This document shows positions 25,874 to 37,377 of a DNA stretch of 64,000 nucleotides, in pieces. Location: positions 682,001 to 746,000 of the forward strand of contig NZ_CP114905.1 in NCBI RefSeq assembly GCF_027497195.1, in the 5' to 3' direction. Below the pieces are notes generated by a model, which was not told the origin of the DNA, made no database searches, and saw nothing but the letters and a program-made list of their open reading frames with translations. The translations under genes and the position numbers were made by a program. Positions within the stretch are counted from its first letter, which is position 1. Every line of letters begins with the position of its first letter. The DNA is from Streptomyces sp. WMMC500. GTDB lineage: Bacteria; Actinomycetota; Actinomycetes; Streptomycetales; Streptomycetaceae.

Positions 25874-25916
25874 TTGGTCCAGACCTCTTGACGAAAGGTC
25901 TGGACCAACTTACCTT
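25874..25916 (+). promoter_or_regulatory. Chitinase promoter with two DasR-like (dre) sites
   Basis: -35 TTGACG at 25888-25893, 17-bp spacer, -10 TACCTT at 25911-25916. TTGGTCCAGACC (25874-25885) and GGTCTGGACCAA (25897-25908) flank or overlap the -35 and are perfect reverse complements of each other. Each matches the dre core TGGTCTAGACCA at 10 of 12 positions. DasR represses chitinase genes in Streptomyces and is released by glucosamine-6-phosphate, so the same control is expected here. Confidence 0.8.
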
Positions 25917-25976
25917 GTGCCGCAGCGCAACACGTACCTCTCCTGGCAACCCCACAGCCCAGAAGGCGAGCGTGTC

Positions 25977-27053
25977 ATGCAGTCTGCGATCAGCCGGACG
26001 CTGCGTCTCTTCGGCATCGGCCTCACGCTGGTGCTCGCCGCCCAGCTCCCCGCCACGGCGGCGACCCCGCCCGAGGCGGCCGGGCCCGCGGCGGCCGACA
26101 CCTGTCCCACCAAACCCAAGCCCGGGGGGAAGATCCTCCAGGGCTACTGGGAGAACTGGGACGGCGCCGCCAACGGCGTGCACCCGCCGTTCGGCTGGAC
26201 CCCGATCACCAACCCCGACATCCGCGGCCACGGCTACAACGTCATCAACGCCGCCTTCCCCGTCATCCTCTCCGACGGCACGGTCAAGTGGGAGGACGGG
26301 ATGGACAGCACCGTGAAGGTCGCCACTCCCGCCGAGATGTGCGCGGCCAAGGCGAACGGCGCCACCATCCTCATGTCGCTCGGCGGCGCCACGGCCGGCG
26401 TGGACCTCAGCTCCAGCGCCGTCGCCGACCGGGTCATCGCCACGCTCGTGCCGATCCTCAAGCAGTACAACTTCGACGGCATCGACATCGACATCGAGAC
26501 CGGCCTCGTCGGCAGCGGCAACATCAACCAGCTCTCGACCTCGCAGGCCAACCTCATCCGCATCATCGACGGGGTCCTCGCCCAGATGCCCGCCGGCTTC
26601 GGCCTCACGATGGCCCCCGAGACGGCGTACGTCACCGGCGGCAGCGTGGTCTACGGCTCGATCTGGGGCGCGTACCTGCCCATCATCAAGAAGTACGCGG
26701 ACAACGGCCGGCTGTGGTGGCTCAACATGCAGTACTACAACGGCAGCATGTACGGCTGCTCCGGCGACTCGTACCAGGCGGGCACCGTCCAGGGCTTCGT
26801 CGCCCAGACCGAGTGCCTGAACCGCGGCCTCGTCGTGCAGGGCACCACCATCCGCGTCCCGTACGACAAGCAGGCCCCCGGACTGCCCGCGCAGCCCGGC
26901 GCGGGCGGCGGCCACATGTCGCCGGGGCTCGTGTCGCAGGCGTGGAGCCACTTCGGCGGCGCGCTGAAGGGCCTGATGACCTGGTCGATCAACTGGGACG
27001 GGTCGCGGAGCTGGACATTCGGCGACAACGTCAAGTCGCTCCAGGGCCGCTGA
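25977..27053 (+). CDS. Secreted GH18 chitinase
   Basis: 358 residues from the ATG at 25977 (GAAGG upstream). An N-terminal Sec signal ends near PATAA. The catalytic GH18 motif DGIDIDIE lies at residues 167-174, with Glu174 as the proton donor, preceded by the substrate-binding SLGG (ATILMSLGGATAG). The C-terminal W in MTWSINWDGS is the conserved substrate-stacking Trp. No carbohydrate-binding module is attached, so it is a single-domain enzyme. It hydrolyses chitin outside the cell. Regulation by DasR is expected from the promoter. It is monocistronic with a strong terminator. Confidence 0.93.
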   Translation: MQSAISRTLRLFGIGLTLVLAAQLPATAATPPEAAGPAAADTCPTKPKPGGKILQGYWENWDGAANGVHPPFGWTPITNPDIRGHGYNVINAAFPVILSDGTVKWEDGMDSTVKVATPAEMCAAKANGATILMSLGGATAGVDLSSSAVADRVIATLVPILKQYNFDGIDIDIETGLVGSGNINQLSTSQANLIRIIDGVLAQMPAGFGLTMAPETAYVTGGSVVYGSIWGAYLPIIKKYADNGRLWWLNMQYYNGSMYGCSGDSYQAGTVQGFVAQTECLNRGLVVQGTTIRVPYDKQAPGLPAQPGAGGGHMSPGLVSQAWSHFGGALKGLMTWSINWDGSRSWTFGDNVKSLQGR

Positions 27054-27058
27054 CCGCC

Positions 27059-27103
27059 GCGTCCCGGCCGCCCGCCTCCCCCCGCCGCGGGCGGCCGGGA
27101 CGC
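27059..27103 (+). terminator. Terminator after chitinase
   Basis: A perfect 17-bp stem, GCGTCCCGGCCGCCCGC (27059-27075) with GCGGGCGGCCGGGACGC (27087-27103), and an 11-base C-rich loop. It begins 6 bases past the chitinase stop. Confidence 0.85.
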
Positions 27104-27132
27104 CACAGAAGTCCAACCGGTGTCCGAAAAGT

Positions 27133-30115
<2,983 letters not shown>

Positions 30116-30122
30116 CGCGCGG

Positions 30123-30162
30123 GGCCCGCCCCCGCCCGGATCCTCCCGGGCGGGGGCGGGCC
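30123..30162. terminator. Bidirectional terminator between beta-galactosidase and protease
   Basis: A perfect 17-bp stem, GGCCCGCCCCCGCCCGG (30123-30139) with CCGGGCGGGGGCGGGCC (30146-30162), and a 6-base loop. It begins 8 bases after the beta-galactosidase stop and also faces the 3' end of the convergent protease gene. Confidence 0.85.
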
Positions 30163-30207
30163 GTGGCACCGGTCTTCAGGCCGGGGCGGTCCCTGCGGTC
30201 ACCCGCG

Positions 30208-31458
<1,251 letters not shown>

Positions 31459-31649
31459 CAGAACCTTTCGTTGACCGGATCACGGGCAAGGAGGTGCAGT
31501 GCGGTGCGGATGGCCCGCCGCGGTGTCGGCGGTGCCCCGGCAGCGTCTCGCATGCCGGACGCCCCGACAAGTGGCAGGTTCACGCCAATTACGAGCCGAA
31601 GGCACTGGTGGCGGCGGCGCGTGGCGGGGTGTGCGGGGCCGGCGGGGAC

Positions 31650-32564
31650 TCAGGTCGAGACGGTCCCGGCCGCCGCGGTGCCTGCCGCGAGGGCGTCGTG
31701 CAGCGCGCGGGCGGCGGGCGGGACGGCACGGGTGCGGCTGCGCCGGAGCACCAGGTGCACGGCGGGGACCGCGGCGCCCGCGAGGGGGCGCCAGGTGACC
31801 GCGCCGTGCCGCTCCAGCGGATCGCCGACGACCCCGAAGTCCGGCAGCACCGTCACCCCCAGCCCCTCGGCGACCAGGTACTTCGCCGCGTCGGACGTGT
31901 CGGCCGCGTACGCCGGCAGCGGCGGGCGGGCGGCGCCGAGGCGGTGCAGCAGGCGGTGGACGAGGCACCCGGAGCGCACCCCGACCAGCGGCTCGGCGAG
32001 CAGCTCCACGGCGCCGATCTCGTCCAGCTCGGCCAGCGGGCTCGCGGGGCTCAGGCACACCACGGGACGGCCGCGCAGCAGGTCGGTGTCGTGCAGGTCG
32101 GGGTGGGGGTCGTCGCCCGCGAGCCGGACGACGAGGCCGAGGTCGAGCCCGCCTTCGAGGAGCCCGCGGTGCAGGGCGTCCGGTGCCGCGGCGACGATCT
32201 CCACCCCGGTCAGGGGATGACCCGCGCGGAACTCCCGTACGGCCGGGGCCAGCACCGACGCGGCGACCGCGCCCCCGGTGCCGAGCCGGACCGACCGGCC
32301 GGCCCGGTGCTGCTCGTCGGCGGCCCCCCGCAGCCGGTCCACGGCGTCGAGCACGGCGGCGATGTGCGGCAGCAGCTCCCGGCCCGCGTCGCTGATCCGC
32401 GCCCCGGACCGCCGCCGGTCCAGCAGATCGACGCCGAGCTCGCGCTCCAGATTCCGTACGGTCTCGCTGAGCGCCGGCTGCGACAGGTGCAGCGATTCCG
32501 CGGCGCGCCGCAGGGAACCGAACCGGGTCACCGCGGCCACGTACTCCAGTTGCTGTATGCGCAC
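31650..32564 (-). CDS. LysR-family transcriptional regulator
   Basis: 304 residues. The N-terminal winged HTH (QLEYVAAVTRFGSLRRAAES, then LSQPALSETVRNLERELG) is typical, followed by the periplasmic-binding-protein-like effector domain (VRLGTGGAVAASVLAPAV, GLLEGGLDLGLVV). The gene stands alone, upstream of the protease gene on the same strand and divergent from the stretch leading to the LLM oxidoreductase. The target and effector are unknown; the divergent oxidoreductase gene at 33192 is a candidate, though about 630 bases away. Confidence 0.9.
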   Translation of the reverse strand: MRIQQLEYVAAVTRFGSLRRAAESLHLSQPALSETVRNLERELGVDLLDRRRSGARISDAGRELLPHIAAVLDAVDRLRGAADEQHRAGRSVRLGTGGAVAASVLAPAVREFRAGHPLTGVEIVAAAPDALHRGLLEGGLDLGLVVRLAGDDPHPDLHDTDLLRGRPVVCLSPASPLAELDEIGAVELLAEPLVGVRSGCLVHRLLHRLGAARPPLPAYAADTSDAAKYLVAEGLGVTVLPDFGVVGDPLERHGAVTWRPLAGAAVPAVHLVLRRSRTRAVPPAARALHDALAAGTAAAGTVST

Positions 32565-32858
32565 CCCGACCCCCTGCTCCGCCGCAGGTCGAACACCCTA
32601 GCGCCGGGCGCGGGGAGCGCTTCGGGCCGGGGCGGGCGGGGTGACCGGAAAATGACCCCGGGGAAAGGGGAAATGCCTCGTCACGAAGGTTTGTGAACGC
32701 TGCGTTTCGGGTTTGTGCAGTTCCGGGGTCAGGGGCCGGATACCGCGAGGCGCACGCCGTCGAACGGACGGACCCGAAGGGACCTGTCGGTCCGGGGAGA
32801 CCGCCGCCGGGCCCCGTCAACGGCCGCTGAGGCACGGCGCGTTCGCACAGAAGTGCAG

Positions 32859-32900
32859 TGGTACAGACCTCTTGACGCATTGGTCTAGTCCTTTTAACCT
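32859..32900 (+). promoter_or_regulatory. Orphan chitinase-type promoter with DasR-like sites
   Basis: -35 TTGACG at 32872-32877, 17-bp spacer, -10 TAACCT at 32895-32900: the same geometry as the chitinase promoter at 25888. CAGACCTCTTGACG is identical in both. TGGTCTAGTCCT (32881-32892) matches the dre core TGGTCTAGACCA at 10 of 12, and TGGTACAGACCT (32859-32870) at 9 of 12. No chitinase or other gene follows closely. Confidence 0.7.
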
Positions 32901-32956
32901 GCTCCGCAGACTCGGAGGTGCTCCACCACGGGGCCTGCTGACCCGCCCCGCGGACC

Positions 32957-32993
32957 GCGGAAGGCCCGGCACCCCTCCGCCCGGGCCTTCCGC
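32957..32993 (+). terminator. Hairpin about 50-90 bases after the orphan promoter
   Basis: A perfect 13-bp stem, GCGGAAGGCCCGG (32957-32969) with CCGGGCCTTCCGC (32981-32993), and an 11-base loop. With a start near 32907 the transcript would be about 85-90 nt. Confidence 0.7.
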
Positions 32994-33099
32994 TCCGGCC
33001 GCGGCGGGCGCGCCACCCACCCCGCCACGCGCGCCCGCCGCCCCGCTGCCGCCCGCGCCGTCACCGCGGGCGGCAGCGCCCTTTCCCCGGATCCCGGGA

Positions 33100-33131
33100 A
33101 CACGGGAATGCGGAAACACGGGAATACGGAG
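33100..33131. repeat. Two tandem 16-bp repeats upstream of LLM gene
   Basis: ACACGGGAATGCGGAA (33100-33115) followed by ACACGGGAATACGGAG (33116-33131), 14 of 16 identical. The 14-mer ACACGGGAATGCGG occurs again at 36745-36758 before the TerD gene. It could be a regulator site; a matching sigma-factor spacing was not found. Confidence 0.5.
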
Positions 33132-33191
33132 CCGCCCTCCTGTTGTCGGCATGGGGAGGACCACAGGACACCCGACGACCAGGAGGACCAC

Positions 33192-34322
33192 GTGGCGGCA
33201 GCGGACGTGACGGCACCCGACGCGCAGGACGGGATACGGGGGCGGGTGGAGGGCTCCGCGCCCGTGCCGCTGTCCGTGCTGGACCTGGCCACCGTGGGCG
33301 CCGGCTACACGGCGGGCGACGCGCTGCGCACCGGGGTCGCGCTGGCCCGGCTCGCCGAGGCGCGCGGCTTCCACCGCTACTGGGTCGCCGAACACCACTC
33401 GATGCCCGGCGTCGCCTCCTCCTCGCCCGCCGTGATCCTGGCGCACCTGGCCGCGCACACGACGGCCATCCGGCTCGGCTCCGGCGGCGTGATGCTGCCC
33501 AACCACGCGCCGCTCGTCGTCGCCGAGCAGTTCGGCACGCTGGAGGCGCTGGCCCCGGGCCGCGTCGACCTGGGCCTGGGCCGGGCGCCCGGCACGGACG
33601 GCGCGACCGCGGCGGCACTGCGCCGCACGGAGCGGCTGCACGAGGGCGCCGAGGAGTTCCCGCAGCAGTTGGCGGAGCTGATCCGGTTCCTCGACGACGA
33701 CTTCCCCGACGGCCATCCGTACCGCAGGATCCACGCCGTGCCGGGGCCGGTGCAGGGCACGGCGGCCGGCGGGGTGCAGTCCCTGCACCGGCCGCCGGTG
33801 TGGCTGCTGGGCTCGTCGATGTTCAGCGCCCGGCTCGCCGCGGAGCTGGGGCTGCCGTTCGCGTTCGCCCACCACTTCGCCGGGCAGCACACCGGGCCCG
33901 CGCTGGAGCTGTACCGGGAGGCGTTCCAGCCGTCGGCGGTGCTCTCCGCCCCGTACGCCCTGATCGGCGTCTCGGTGCTGGCCGCGGAGGACGGGCGGGA
34001 GGCGCGGCGGCAGGTGGCCGCGGGGGCGCTCAGCATGCTGCGGCTGCGCACCGGCAGGCCCGGTCTCGTGCCCTCGCCGGAGGAGGCGGAGGCGTACGAG
34101 TTCAGCCCGCTGGAGCGGGAGTTCGCCGACTCCTGGATCGCCAACGTGGTGCACGGCACCCCGGACGAGGTCTGCACCGGCCTGGGCGATCTGCAGAAGC
34201 GCACGGGGGCCGACGAGCTGATGCTCACCACGAACGTGCACGGGCCCGAGGCGCGGCTGCGCTCGTACGAGCTGATCGCCGACGCGTACGGCATGCCGGC
34301 CGGCGCGGCGGCGCAGGGGTAG
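33192..34322 (+). CDS. LLM-class flavin-dependent oxidoreductase (MsnO8-like)
   Basis: 376 residues from the GTG at 33192, placed by AGGAGG five bases upstream. The luciferase-like (beta/alpha)8 pattern is clear: ARLAEARGFHRYWVAEHHSM, GVMLPNHAPLVVAEQFGTLE, GRVDLGLGRAPGTD and PVWLLGSSMFSARLAAELGL. The LSVLDLATVGAG start and AEHHSMPGVA place it with the single-component MsnO8-type members found beside many streptomycete pathways. It would use FMNH2 supplied by a reductase. The gene is isolated, so the substrate is unknown. Confidence 0.87.
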   Translation: MAAADVTAPDAQDGIRGRVEGSAPVPLSVLDLATVGAGYTAGDALRTGVALARLAEARGFHRYWVAEHHSMPGVASSSPAVILAHLAAHTTAIRLGSGGVMLPNHAPLVVAEQFGTLEALAPGRVDLGLGRAPGTDGATAAALRRTERLHEGAEEFPQQLAELIRFLDDDFPDGHPYRRIHAVPGPVQGTAAGGVQSLHRPPVWLLGSSMFSARLAAELGLPFAFAHHFAGQHTGPALELYREAFQPSAVLSAPYALIGVSVLAAEDGREARRQVAAGALSMLRLRTGRPGLVPSPEEAEAYEFSPLEREFADSWIANVVHGTPDEVCTGLGDLQKRTGADELMLTTNVHGPEARLRSYELIADAYGMPAGAAAQG

Positions 34323-34326
34323 CCGG

Positions 34327-34379
34327 GGCGGTGCCCGGAGCCCGGCTGCGCCGGTTGCGTAGCGGCTCCGGGCACCGCC
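34327..34379. terminator. Bidirectional terminator between LLM and MauE-like genes
   Basis: A perfect 16-bp stem, GGCGGTGCCCGGAGCC (34327-34342) with GGCTCCGGGCACCGCC (34364-34379), and a 21-base loop. It ends just before the MauE-like stop codon. Confidence 0.8.
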
Positions 34380-34380
34380 T

Positions 34381-35313
34381 TCAGACGCCTTCGCCGAGCA
34401 GCGCGCCGGGACGCTCCCGGCCGGCGGTGACGTCGACGCGCTCGCCCGTCTCCTCGTCGACGACGCCGACGCGGATCGCCGGCGGTCGCGGGCTGTCGAG
34501 ATCCGCCTTCGCGTCCATCGCGAAGACCACGGACACCGGCCGGCCGGCGCCCTCGGCGCCGTCCCGGCCGGTGTCGTGCAGGCCGGTGTAGCGCAGGAAG
34601 CGCCAGCCGTCGTCGTCCCAGTGCTCGCGCAGCCCGGAGCGGACGACGTGGGTCACCGTCTGCCAGGCGAGCGAGCGTTCCAGCAGTTCGACGGAGCCCT
34701 CGACGGGCACCGCCTCGGGGTCGCCGCCGGGACCGGGACCGCCGTGCAGCGGGTGCCCGAAGAGCCGCAGCCGCAGCCGGCGCAGCGGCAGCCGGACGGC
34801 CCGGTCGGGGTCGCCGAAGAGCAGCCAGGCCAGCGCCGTGCCGGCGGCCAGCAGGCCGAGCGCGGCGCCCGGCCCGTCCCGCAGCGCCTCCCACCAGGGC
34901 CCGCCGGCCGGTGCCGGCAGACCGCCCGCGCCGTCGGCCAGCACGACCGCTCCGCCGGCCAGGACGAACCCGGCCCTGGCGAAGGCCCGTACGCCGATGG
35001 GCGCCTTGTCCCGCGCGGTGCAGCCGCAGGACGAGTCGGGCGCGGTGGCCTTGGCGTAGCCGAGGTACGCCGCGAAGCCCGCGCCGGCGAGCGCCGCGAG
35101 CGCCCCGGTGACCAGCGGCACCGGCAGGGCCACCAGCGCGAGCGCGACGAGCAGTTCCGCCGCCCCGACCGCGCGCAGCGCGACCGTGGCGCGCGGCAGC
35201 CCGCCGAGCTTGCGCTCCAGCACGGTGCCCGATGCCTGGACCGGGGTGTTGCGTCCGAACAGCTTGGTGCTCCCGGTCCAGCCGAGCACGCCGCCGACCA
35301 GCAGTGCGATCAT
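34381..35313 (-). CDS. MauE/DoxX-like membrane protein with C-terminal cytoplasmic domain
   Basis: 310 residues from the ATG at 35313 (GGAGG five bases upstream). The N-terminal half holds about four hydrophobic helices in the MauE arrangement (LVGGVLGWTGSTKLFG, then ALVALPVPLVTGALAALAGA), followed by an SSCGCTARDKAPIG loop with a CxC pair near residues 100-103 and a further helix. The C-terminal 120 residues are soluble and unlike MauE. MauE helps mature the disulfide-rich methylamine dehydrogenase small subunit. Here the partner genes are a Tat-signal protein and a 16-Cys protein, so a disulfide-handling role is inferred. It is third in the three-gene unit. Confidence 0.75.
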   Translation of the reverse strand: MIALLVGGVLGWTGSTKLFGRNTPVQASGTVLERKLGGLPRATVALRAVGAAELLVALALVALPVPLVTGALAALAGAGFAAYLGYAKATAPDSSCGCTARDKAPIGVRAFARAGFVLAGGAVVLADGAGGLPAPAGGPWWEALRDGPGAALGLLAAGTALAWLLFGDPDRAVRLPLRRLRLRLFGHPLHGGPGPGGDPEAVPVEGSVELLERSLAWQTVTHVVRSGLREHWDDDGWRFLRYTGLHDTGRDGAEGAGRPVSVVFAMDAKADLDSPRPPAIRVGVVDEETGERVDVTAGRERPGALLGEGV

Positions 35314-35344
35314 GCTGCCTCCGTCCTCGAAGTGGCCGCGCGGG

Positions 35345-35962
35345 TCAGTGCCCGACCGTGATCCTGGCGATGTCGATCGCCCCGTCGTTGGGGCGCCAGG
35401 CGCCGAGCACCAGCGCATGCTGCCCCATCCGCACCCCCGACAGGTCGTCGGTGAGCGCGGCGCCCGCGTAGGAGGCGGTGGAGCGGCCCGGGACGATGCG
35501 GCCGATCAGCTCGCCGCCGTGGTACCCGAGCTGGAGCCGGTCCTTGCCGATGCCCCGGACGGTGACGTCGAGGTTGACGATGTTCACCCAGACCGCGTCG
35601 GCGGCGATGGTGCCGTCGGGCATCTCCAGGCCGCGGGCGTAGAGGCCGTCGCCGGTCTCGACGTCGTCGGCGGTGGTGGGGTGGAGCTTCCAGATGCTGG
35701 TGGCGTTGGTGAGCTGGATGCGGTGCCGTTCGCCGTGCGAGCCGGCGACGTGCAGCAGGGTGCCGCCCTCGATGCCGGTGATCAGGCCCTCGGCGAACGA
35801 GGTCGCGGCGACCGCCGGGTCGAGCGGCGGGGTGGGCGCCGCGAACGCGGCGTCGGGGTCCACGGCGCCGAGCGCCGTGGCGCCGACGACGGTGGCGCCG
35901 CCGAGTGCGCTGGCGGACAGGAAGCGCCGCCGGTCGAACGTCGAGCCCGTTGCGTGGTTCAT
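35345..35962 (-). CDS. Tat-signal secreted protein, DUF5666-like
   Basis: 205 residues. The N-terminus has a clear Tat motif (DRRRFLSASALGG) and a hydrophobic stretch ending AFA|APTPP, so the mature protein starts near residue 43. The body resembles the small beta-rich DUF5666 type: GLITGIEGGTLLHV, VETGDGLYARGLEMPDGTIA, ADAVWVNIV. It has no Cys in the mature region that I can see. It lies between the Cys-rich gene (14-base gap) and the MauE-like gene (31-base gap), so the three are probably one operon. A carrier or partner role for the Cys-rich protein is possible. Confidence 0.7.
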   Translation of the reverse strand: MNHATGSTFDRRRFLSASALGGATVVGATALGAVDPDAAFAAPTPPLDPAVAATSFAEGLITGIEGGTLLHVAGSHGERHRIQLTNATSIWKLHPTTADDVETGDGLYARGLEMPDGTIAADAVWVNIVNLDVTVRGIGKDRLQLGYHGGELIGRIVPGRSTASYAGAALTDDLSGVRMGQHALVLGAWRPNDGAIDIARITVGH

Positions 35963-35975
35963 GGCCGCGCCTCCT

Positions 35976-36401
35976 TCACTCGTAGATCCACACGCCGGTC
36001 TTGCCGGAGCTGAGGCTGGCGATCTGGGAGTACGCCGCGGGCGTCAGGTCGAGGATGCGGTTGGTACGGCAGACGCCGTTGCAGCAGGCCGCCTCGCCGC
36101 AGAAGCTCTTGGTGCGCGGGCCGCAGTCGGTGATGGTGATGCAGACGGCCGCCTTGGAGCACTCCTGGACGACGCGCATGACGGCCCCGCAGCCGCGGCG
36201 CGGGATGCCGCCCTCGCCGCACAGGTCGGGCCGGGTGATGTTCCAGCACGCCGCGGAGGCGTTCGGCCAGGCGCCGTGGTTCGAGGCGGAGCGGCAGTTG
36301 CCGCAGGCGCCGCCGCCGGCGGAGCCGCAGGGGCCCCAGGCGGCGCCGCAGCAGAACCAGGTGGCCTCGCCGCGCCAGAGGTAGTTCGTACTGCAAGCCA
36401 T
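35976..36401 (-). CDS. 16-cysteine protein with double-psi beta-barrel-like C-terminus
   Basis: 141 residues with 16 Cys (positions 3, 17, 18, 25, 33, 36, 52, 61, 71, 81, 87, 93, 101, 106, 107, 111). The C-terminal half resembles the RlpA/expansin/barwin-like fold: VCITITDCGPRTKS, then ILDLTPAAYSQIASLSSGKT, where the T-D-x-G-P and the D-L-[ST]-x-x-A-[FY] motifs are typical. Despite the Cys content there is no signal peptide; AAGGGAG precedes the ATG at 36401, so the start looks right. Export might rely on the Tat partner encoded next. Cell-wall or polysaccharide interaction is a guess from the fold. No enzyme residues were identified with confidence. Confidence 0.7.
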   Translation of the reverse strand: MACSTNYLWRGEATWFCCGAAWGPCGSAGGGACGNCRSASNHGAWPNASAACWNITRPDLCGEGGIPRRGCGAVMRVVQECSKAAVCITITDCGPRTKSFCGEAACCNGVCRTNRILDLTPAAYSQIASLSSGKTGVWIYE

Positions 36402-36772
36402 GTGTTCGAGCTCCCTTCAGATTGGCCCGTACATGACAGTCCGGAGGTCATGTGGGGGTGGTGTACGGGGTACCGAGAGCCCGCCGGGGGACATGGATGG
36501 CGGACGGCCCGAGCGTGACGTGCCCCACACGTACGGTCAATCGGGCGCCGCGGCGCCAGTGGACCGGTCCTCTGGTGTAACCGCCGCGCAAGGCGGCCCG
36601 TACGGCCGCGGGCGCTCCCGCGCCGGGCCGCGCGCTGCCGCCCCCCGCGTGCCGCCCCGCGCTCCCCGCACGCCGCTCCCCGGGCCGGCGGGACGTGACA
36701 CGATAGGGGCAACCGGCGGTCCGCGCCGGGCAGTTGTGTCAAGCACACGGGAATGCGGGAGAGGGGAGCCCG
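36402..36772. other. Divergent intergenic stretch between Cys-rich and TerD genes
   Basis: 371 bases without a gene. On the left are a ribosome site (AAGGGAG) and an inverted repeat for the Cys-rich gene. The middle is GC-rich and featureless apart from local G/C palindromes. On the right near 36735-36758 lie GTGT-N4-CACAC and the 14-mer ACACGGGAATGCGG shared with the LLM gene upstream region, then GAGGGGAG before the TerD GTG. Confidence 0.5.
36431..36453. promoter_or_regulatory. Inverted repeat ACATGAC-N9-GTCATGT
   Basis: Perfect 7-bp arms (36431-36437, 36447-36453) about 30 bases upstream of the Cys-rich gene start. The spacing is right for a dimeric repressor on the 5' leader or promoter of the three-gene unit. 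Confidence 0.5.
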
Positions 36773-37306
36773 GTGACCGGTCTCAACAAGGGTGTCGGCA
36801 AGGTCGAGGTGGCGCTGAAGTGGGACCCCAGTCCCCTCGGGGCGCCCTCCCACGACCTGGACCTGATCGCGGCGACGTACACCGCCGACGACCCGCGGGG
36901 CGAGCCGGCCTACCTGGTCCACTTCGACCGCCGCGCCCCCGACGGCACGATCACCCTGCAGCGGCACAGCCAGACCGGGCAGGGCTTCGGCGCCGACGAG
37001 GTGCTGACGCTGGAGTTCGCGCGCATCGCCCCCGCGTACGCGCGCGTGGTCGTCGGCGTCGCCATCCAGCAGGGCGGGGGACGGCTGACGTTCGGAGAGG
37101 TGTCCGGCACCCGGGTCCTCGTCCGCGACGGCCACGACGAGGTGGCCGCCGACGACTTCGCAGGGGTCGCCGCCGCCACCGCCGCCACAGTCGCGGAGTT
37201 CGTCCGCCAGGACTCCGGCACCTGGCGGTTCCGCCCCGTGGTGCAGGGCTTCGACACCGACCCCGCGTCGTTCTCGGCCCTCATGGGCTCGGTGGGCGGC
37301 GGTTGA
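36773..37306 (+). CDS. TerD-family stress protein
   Basis: 177 residues from the GTG at 36773 (GAGGGGAG upstream). TerD features are present: GVGKVEVALKWDPSP, DLDLIAATYT, a mid-domain ADEVLTLEFARIAP, and a C-terminal GTWRFRPVVQGFDTDP. The usual acidic Ca2+-binding positions are represented by DLDL and E/D residues, although the typical SVD/GDNLTG loop is replaced by HSQTGQGFGADE, so calcium affinity is uncertain. TerD proteins are abundant in Streptomyces and linked to tellurite and stress responses and to development. The gene is isolated, convergent with the IclR gene. Confidence 0.83.
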   Translation: MTGLNKGVGKVEVALKWDPSPLGAPSHDLDLIAATYTADDPRGEPAYLVHFDRRAPDGTITLQRHSQTGQGFGADEVLTLEFARIAPAYARVVVGVAIQQGGGRLTFGEVSGTRVLVRDGHDEVAADDFAGVAAATAATVAEFVRQDSGTWRFRPVVQGFDTDPASFSALMGSVGGG

Positions 37307-37377
37307 CCGCCGGCGCCGGCCCCGGGGGATGCCACCGCGCCACGCGAGGCCGGCGGTGACACCCCCCGGGGGCGGCG

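Larger units (their letters stand above)
32565..33191. other. Intergenic stretch with orphan promoter and hairpin
   Basis: No convincing gene is found in these 627 bases. 32641-32720 is relatively AT-rich and repeats a GGTTTGTG-like element. 32859-32900 holds a chitinase-type promoter, 32914-32920 a GGAGGTG that looks like a ribosome site, and 32957-32993 a strong hairpin. The rest to about 33090 is C-rich and non-coding in appearance, ending in a 2 x 16-bp repeat before the LLM gene. Confidence 0.6.

Noticed and set aside
32713..33210. Possible 165-residue protein after the orphan promoter
   Set aside because: Pro/Arg-rich without family features; its start lies upstream of the promoter and the frame crosses the hairpin.
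37318..37374. Hairpin between TerD and IclR genes
   Set aside because: The arms near GCCCCGGGGG and CCCCCGGGGGC pair imperfectly over a long loop; too weak to list.
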